This document shows positions 7,062 to 10,101 of a stretch of 10,101 bases of DNA, piece after piece (the stretch's first letter is position 1; each line of letters opens with the position of its first letter). Under the pieces are notes generated by a model, which ran no database searches, had not been told where the DNA came from, and saw only the letters and a program-made list of their open reading frames with translations. Source of the stretch: Campylobacteraceae bacterium (GTDB taxonomy: Bacteria > Campylobacterota > Campylobacteria > Campylobacterales > Sulfurovaceae). The stretch covers positions 1-10,101 of the forward strand of contig JALWLW010000115.1 in the NCBI GenBank assembly GCA_027081065.1. The letters are read 5' to 3'. Made by a program: the position numbers and the translations under genes.

Positions 7062-7880
7062 ATGAAAAATTATATTTATCTATTTATTCCTCTTTACTTT
7101 TTAGTCTCATTAATTACCCTTTATGGTTTAATTTATGAAGAAGTTGAAATTGTAATTCCTGGTTTGTTAAGTTTAGTTTTATTGCTAATGATTGTCTTTA
7201 TGTTAAATACTTATTCTCTAAAAAATAAGTATGAAATCGATGAAAATGTTTTACATTTGACTAGAGAAATTTTACATGAACTTAATATTCCAATTTCAAC
7301 AATTCAAGCCAATACGTCATTAATTAGACGAAAAGTCGCTAAAGATGAAAAGATGTTAAAGCGTTTAAGTCGCATTGAGGATGCATCAAGACGTTTAGAA
7401 AGACTTTATGAAGAACTCCACTATAGCATTAAAAAAGAGATTAAAACAGTTAATCGTGAAGAGGTTAACATTGGAAAGTTAGTAGAGGAACGTATTGAAA
7501 TTATGAAGCAATTACATCGGAATGATTTTTCTTTAAAAGTTGAAGCTTGTAATGTCATGGTTGATAAAATAGGGTTTGAAAAAATGTTAGATAATATCTT
7601 AAGTAATGCGATGAAATATTCAAGTAAACAGAGTGTTATTAGTGTTTCTTTAAAAGAGGGCTTGTTAAAAATTGAAGACAAAGGTATTGGCATAGAAGAT
7701 AGAGCCTTAAAGGATGTCTATAGACGTTATTATCAAGGTAATAAAGAAAAAATAGGGGAGGGCATAGGCTTGGCATTGGTGGAAGCTTATTGTAAAGACG
7801 AAAAAATAGCCATAGTCATTGAATCTAAAAAATTTGAAGGTACAATTGTTACTTTAGATTTGAGGAAGATAGTGATTTAG
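7062..7880 (+). CDS. Small membrane sensor histidine kinase without an extracellular domain
   Basis: A two-component sensor that would autophosphorylate on His and pass phosphate to a response regulator. Two membrane helices (about residues 4-23 and 31-49) are joined by only about six residues (YEEVEI), so there is no periplasmic sensor domain and no obvious HAMP or PAS domain. The HisKA region holds His72 in LHELNIPIS. The ATP-binding domain has the N box MLDNILSNAMKYS (175-187), G1 EDKGIGIE (205-212) and G2 GEGIGLALV (232-240). All catalytic motifs are intact; 272 residues is short for the class. The start gives a full first helix and no in-frame upstream alternative exists (TAA at 7035-7037), but there is no clear ribosome-binding site. 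No response regulator is adjacent. It is divergent from the copper-type receptor, which hints at control of it. Confidence 0.88.
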   Translation: MKNYIYLFIPLYFLVSLITLYGLIYEEVEIVIPGLLSLVLLLMIVFMLNTYSLKNKYEIDENVLHLTREILHELNIPISTIQANTSLIRRKVAKDEKMLKRLSRIEDASRRLERLYEELHYSIKKEIKTVNREEVNIGKLVEERIEIMKQLHRNDFSLKVEACNVMVDKIGFEKMLDNILSNAMKYSSKQSVISVSLKEGLLKIEDKGIGIEDRALKDVYRRYYQGNKEKIGEGIGLALVEAYCKDEKIAIVIESKKFEGTIVTLDLRKIVI

Positions 7881-7886
7881 CTATGC

Positions 7887-7892
7887 TATAAT
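7887..7892 (+). promoter_or_regulatory. -10 box upstream of the lipoprotein gene
   Basis: A perfect TATAAT within TATGCTATAATTTT lies just past the kinase stop and 22 bases before the lipoprotein ATG, followed by an AAAGGA ribosome-binding site at 7901-7906. A -35 at normal spacing is not evident. The box suggests the lipoprotein and downstream gene can be transcribed independently of the kinase. Confidence 0.5.
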
Positions 7893-7914
7893 TTTGGATT
7901 AAAGGATTTACCGT

Positions 7915-8496
7915 ATGAAAAAAAGTATTTTACTGTTAAGCATTATCTATTTGTTAGGAGGATGTGAAACTGGTACACGTTATGATAAAAATAGTACACA
8001 AGCATCTTCTATAAAAGTACCAAAGAATGAATCATTAACAGAAGATATTGAGTCATTAATAGATGAAGAAGATATCTCTCCTACTATTTTACCTGAAGAT
8101 GAGGTATTTGTAGCAGATGAAGTAGAGGTTTATGATGGGGGGACACTGGGCAATGGATTTGATATAAAAAATATTAGAAAAGGTCGTCACAATGGATACC
8201 TACGTTTAGTTTTTGATGTCTATGAAGAGGCAAATCCAGCTTATAGTGTAGGAAGATATAGAGGGACTTACAATGTTTACACTAATAAGATTTCTATTAC
8301 TTTGGAGGGGTACAGAAAATTTTCTGCAGCTTTGCCCTCTTTTTCCTCTAATGAAAATATAGAAAAAATATTTGTTGAAAAGAGTTTAGAGGAACAAGGC
8401 TTTAACGTCTATATTAAACTATTAGATGAAGCAAAAGTAAAAATTTTTGATTTATCTAATCCAGCTAGATTGGTTATAGACATTAAAGCTATTTAG
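7915..8496 (+). CDS. Lipoprotein with a C-terminal AMIN-like domain
   Basis: Secreted lipoprotein of 193 residues. Residues 1-17 are a lipoprotein signal ending in the lipobox LGGC (14-17). Glu at +2 rather than Asp predicts outer-membrane sorting. A Ser/Thr/Lys stretch is followed by a strongly acidic linker (about 38-75). From about residue 80 to the end there is a beta-rich domain beginning FDIKNIRKGRHNGYLRLVFD and finishing with PARLVIDIK. This looks like AMIN or AMIN-like domains, which in known cases bind or lie near peptidoglycan or cell-envelope complexes. The domain call is by eye and moderate. The function is unknown; a structural or envelope-anchoring role is the best guess. Confidence 0.75.
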   Translation: MKKSILLLSIIYLLGGCETGTRYDKNSTQASSIKVPKNESLTEDIESLIDEEDISPTILPEDEVFVADEVEVYDGGTLGNGFDIKNIRKGRHNGYLRLVFDVYEEANPAYSVGRYRGTYNVYTNKISITLEGYRKFSAALPSFSSNENIEKIFVEKSLEEQGFNVYIKLLDEAKVKIFDLSNPARLVIDIKAI

Positions 8497-8528
8497 TTAA
8501 AATTTTAAAAAATTATGAGGAAAATAAA

Positions 8529-8882
8529 ATGGATAATATTAGAATATGGCATAACCCAAGATGTTCAAAGTCAAGAGATTCCTTTAAGCTTTTAGAAGAA
8601 AAAGGCATAGAGGCAGAAGTGGTGAAGTACTTAGATGAGGTTCCAAGTAAGGAGGAGCTTCAAAATATGCTTAAGATGTTAGGCATGAGTTCAGCTCAAG
8701 AGCTTATGCGAAAAAAAGAAGCTGTCTATAAAGAGTTGAATTTAAAAGATGAAACATCTGAAGAGGCACTTCTTGATGCCATGATAGCAAACCCAAAACT
8801 TATTGAAAGACCTATTGTTATTAGAGGTTCTAATGCTGTTATTGGTCGTCCTATTGAAAAAGTTGTTGAACTTTTAGCTTAA
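8529..8882 (+). CDS. arsC: ArsC-family thioredoxin-fold reductase (glutaredoxin-type arsenate reductase, YfgD-like)
   Basis: Small cytoplasmic protein of 117 residues with the ArsC/Spx fold. The N-terminal HNPRCSKSR has the nucleophile Cys12. Arg61, Arg94 (in ERPIV) and Arg107 (in GRPIE) fall where E. coli ArsC has its oxyanion-binding Arg60, Arg94 and Arg107. The text HNPRCSKSR, the LKMLGM...ELM segment and NPKLIERPIV resemble E. coli YfgD more than plasmid ArsC, so it may be a housekeeping paralogue rather than a true arsenic resistance enzyme. No arsR, acr3/arsB or other ars gene is adjacent. The start is supported by GAGGAA at 8517-8522. It lies 32 bases after the lipoprotein gene and probably shares its transcript. 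Confidence 0.88.
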   Translation: MDNIRIWHNPRCSKSRDSFKLLEEKGIEAEVVKYLDEVPSKEELQNMLKMLGMSSAQELMRKKEAVYKELNLKDETSEEALLDAMIANPKLIERPIVIRGSNAVIGRPIEKVVELLA

Positions 8883-9089
8883 TCTCATAAAAATAAAACT
8901 TGGCATAAAATACTGGGATTTTTTGTTTAAATTAATGATATTTAGGGAAATAGTAATCTTTTTAGTATGAAAGTAAGTTATTATTAATTTATTTTAATAG
9001 ATAATATTATTTTTTTGAATAGTAACAGGAAACTAAAGATAATAAACATAAATTCCTAAATATTTTATTTTAAAAGGTTTTCAAAACGT
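8883..9089. other. AT-rich spacer upstream of the flippase gene
   Basis: About 207 bases without a credible gene. TAAAAT at 8906-8911 within TTGGCATAAAATACT is a possible -10, but it lies about 180 bases from the next start. ATAATATTAT at 9001-9010 is a palindrome followed by a run of seven T, too AT-rich to be a convincing terminator. AAAAGG at 9072-9077 may serve the flippase gene, although its spacing to the ATG is long. Confidence 0.4.
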
Positions 9090-10101
9090 ATGAATAATAC
9101 CATAGTATTGCTTTTTGCAAGAATCTTTGAAAAAGGGATTATGTTTCTTTTTTTTATCCTTTTAGTTCAAACTTTTGGAAAGGGTGAACTAGGAGAGTTC
9201 TCATACTATTATAGTATTATTGCTATTATCTTTATTTTTATTGATGTAGGAGGAGAACTCTATCAGGTAAAAGAGTTTAGTAAAAAAGAGAATTTACAAA
9301 TTTTTAATACAATTTTTGTATTGAAAACAGTAATCTATCTCTTTTTTCTCTCTTTAATGGTACTGTTCAATAGTAATATCTATATCATAATACTCTTTAG
9401 CTCCTATTATCTTTATAGTATTATTTTAATCTTCCGTTCCTCACTCTATAATCATCAAAATTATATTTTAGATGCAAAATATGTAATTATGGAAAAATCT
9501 ATTTTTTTAATTATTATTTTATTTAATCTAATGACACTTCAAGAACTTTTAGTGGTCTATTTAGCTTTTTTACTCTCAAGGTCTATTTATCTTTTAGTAC
9601 TTTTTAATAAATTTTATAAACTTAAATATGTGATAAACTTTAAAAAACTTTTTAATCCAGAGTTTGCAAAGCAGTATCTCTTTAATTCATGGAGTTATAT
9701 TTTAAATAGTCTGTTAGTTGTAGTATTTGTTCAGATTGATATTATTATGCTAAAACATATGGGCGTATCGTTTGAAGATATTGGACTCTACTCTGTTGCT
9801 ATTAGAATGTATGTGATTCCTATTATATTTTCAGATGTTCTTTTTAGCCAATACTATCCAAAAGTTGCAAAATATATTCACAATAATGAAAATGCATTAC
9901 TTAAAAAACTTATATTAAGAGTACAACATATCAATATCTTTTTCTCTGTCTATTTTACAATATTTACGGTACTCTTTGCCAATGAAATAGTCTACTATGG
10001 ATTTGGAGAGGCATTTTCAGAGTCGAGTAAGATGTTAATACTATTATCTATTATAGTTGTCTTTAGATTCTCTATGAACACCTATACGGCACTCCTCTCA
10101 T
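9090..10101 (+). CDS. Wzx-like polysaccharide flippase (MOP superfamily), 3' end outside the window
   Basis: From ATG at 9090 (MNNTIVLLFARIFEKG) the frame is open for 337 codons to the right edge. The product is a polytopic membrane protein with many hydrophobic helices broken by short Lys-rich loops. Typical for the lipid-linked oligosaccharide flippase/RfbX family are the N-terminal amphipathic start, FGKGELGEFSYYYSI early on, and the middle SWSYILNSLLVVVFVQIDIIMLKHMG followed by IGLYSVAIRM. It would move undecaprenyl-linked sugar units across the inner membrane for O-antigen, capsule or a similar glycan. AAAAGG lies 12 bases upstream of the ATG. The base composition is even more AT-rich than that of its neighbours, which is usual for such clusters. 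It probably begins a surface-polysaccharide locus continuing to the right. The exact substrate cannot be told. Confidence 0.8.
   Translation, partial: MNNTIVLLFARIFEKGIMFLFFILLVQTFGKGELGEFSYYYSIIAIIFIFIDVGGELYQVKEFSKKENLQIFNTIFVLKTVIYLFFLSLMVLFNSNIYIIILFSSYYLYSIILIFRSSLYNHQNYILDAKYVIMEKSIFLIIILFNLMTLQELLVVYLAFLLSRSIYLLVLFNKFYKLKYVINFKKLFNPEFAKQYLFNSWSYILNSLLVVVFVQIDIIMLKHMGVSFEDIGLYSVAIRMYVIPIIFSDVLFSQYYPKVAKYIHNNENALLKKLILRVQHINIFFSVYFTIFTVLFANEIVYYGFGEAFSESSKMLILLSIIVVFRFSMNTYTALLS

Noticed and set aside
7421..7693. Open frame on the - strand within the histidine kinase
   Set aside because: Antisense shadow; the kinase motifs on the + strand are unambiguous.
8897..8920. Possible sigma-54 promoter (TTGGCAT ... 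CTGGG)
   Set aside because: The -12 GC is missing at the required spacing; only a weak sigma-70-like TAAAAT remains.
9148..9155. Run of eight T in the flippase gene as a possible phase-variation tract
   Set aside because: Short T runs are common in this AT-rich DNA. Phase variation in Campylobacterota is usually in long G or C tracts, and the frame is intact.

Overview
The window is AT-rich (about 30% G+C by eye) and reads like accessory plus surface-function DNA of a Campylobacterota (epsilonproteobacterial) species of the Sulfurimonas/Sulfurovum/Arcobacter kind. This placement is an inference from base composition, protein style and the gene set. No rRNA or other strong marker is present.

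Region 1 (2-4722, + strand) is the effector half of a type III-A CRISPR-Cas locus: cas10/csm1 (cut by the left edge), csm2, csm3, csm4 and csm5. The genes are packed with 1-nt gaps or 1-8-nt overlaps, so they are almost certainly one operon. The Cas10 polymerase motif GGDD and the Csm3 RNA-cleavage aspartate are both intact, so the complex looks competent for target-RNA cutting and cyclic oligoadenylate synthesis. No cas1, cas2, cas6, CRISPR array or csm6/CARF effector is visible. They may lie to the left, outside the window. Csm5 carries an unusual C-terminal extension: a charged coiled coil plus a small tail domain.

Region 2 (4723-4957) lies between convergent genes and has no intact gene. 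It holds several nested or consecutive inverted repeats and short broken reading frames.

Region 3 (4958-7880) pairs a TonB-dependent outer-membrane receptor (- strand) with a small sensor histidine kinase (+ strand), transcribed divergently. The receptor carries the CxxxM ... HxM signature of the OprC/NosA copper receptors. The 88-nt gap between them contains a tandem 11-bp repeat next to a candidate -10 box, and an inverted repeat covering the receptor's ribosome-binding site. No response regulator is present.

Region 4 (7881-8882, + strand) has a lipoprotein with an AMIN-like domain behind its own TATAAT box, then a small thioredoxin-fold ArsC-family reductase (YfgD type).

Region 5 (8883-10101) is an AT-rich spacer followed by the first 337 codons of a polytopic membrane protein of the Wzx-type polysaccharide flippase family. 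It runs off the right edge and is probably the start of a surface-polysaccharide cluster.
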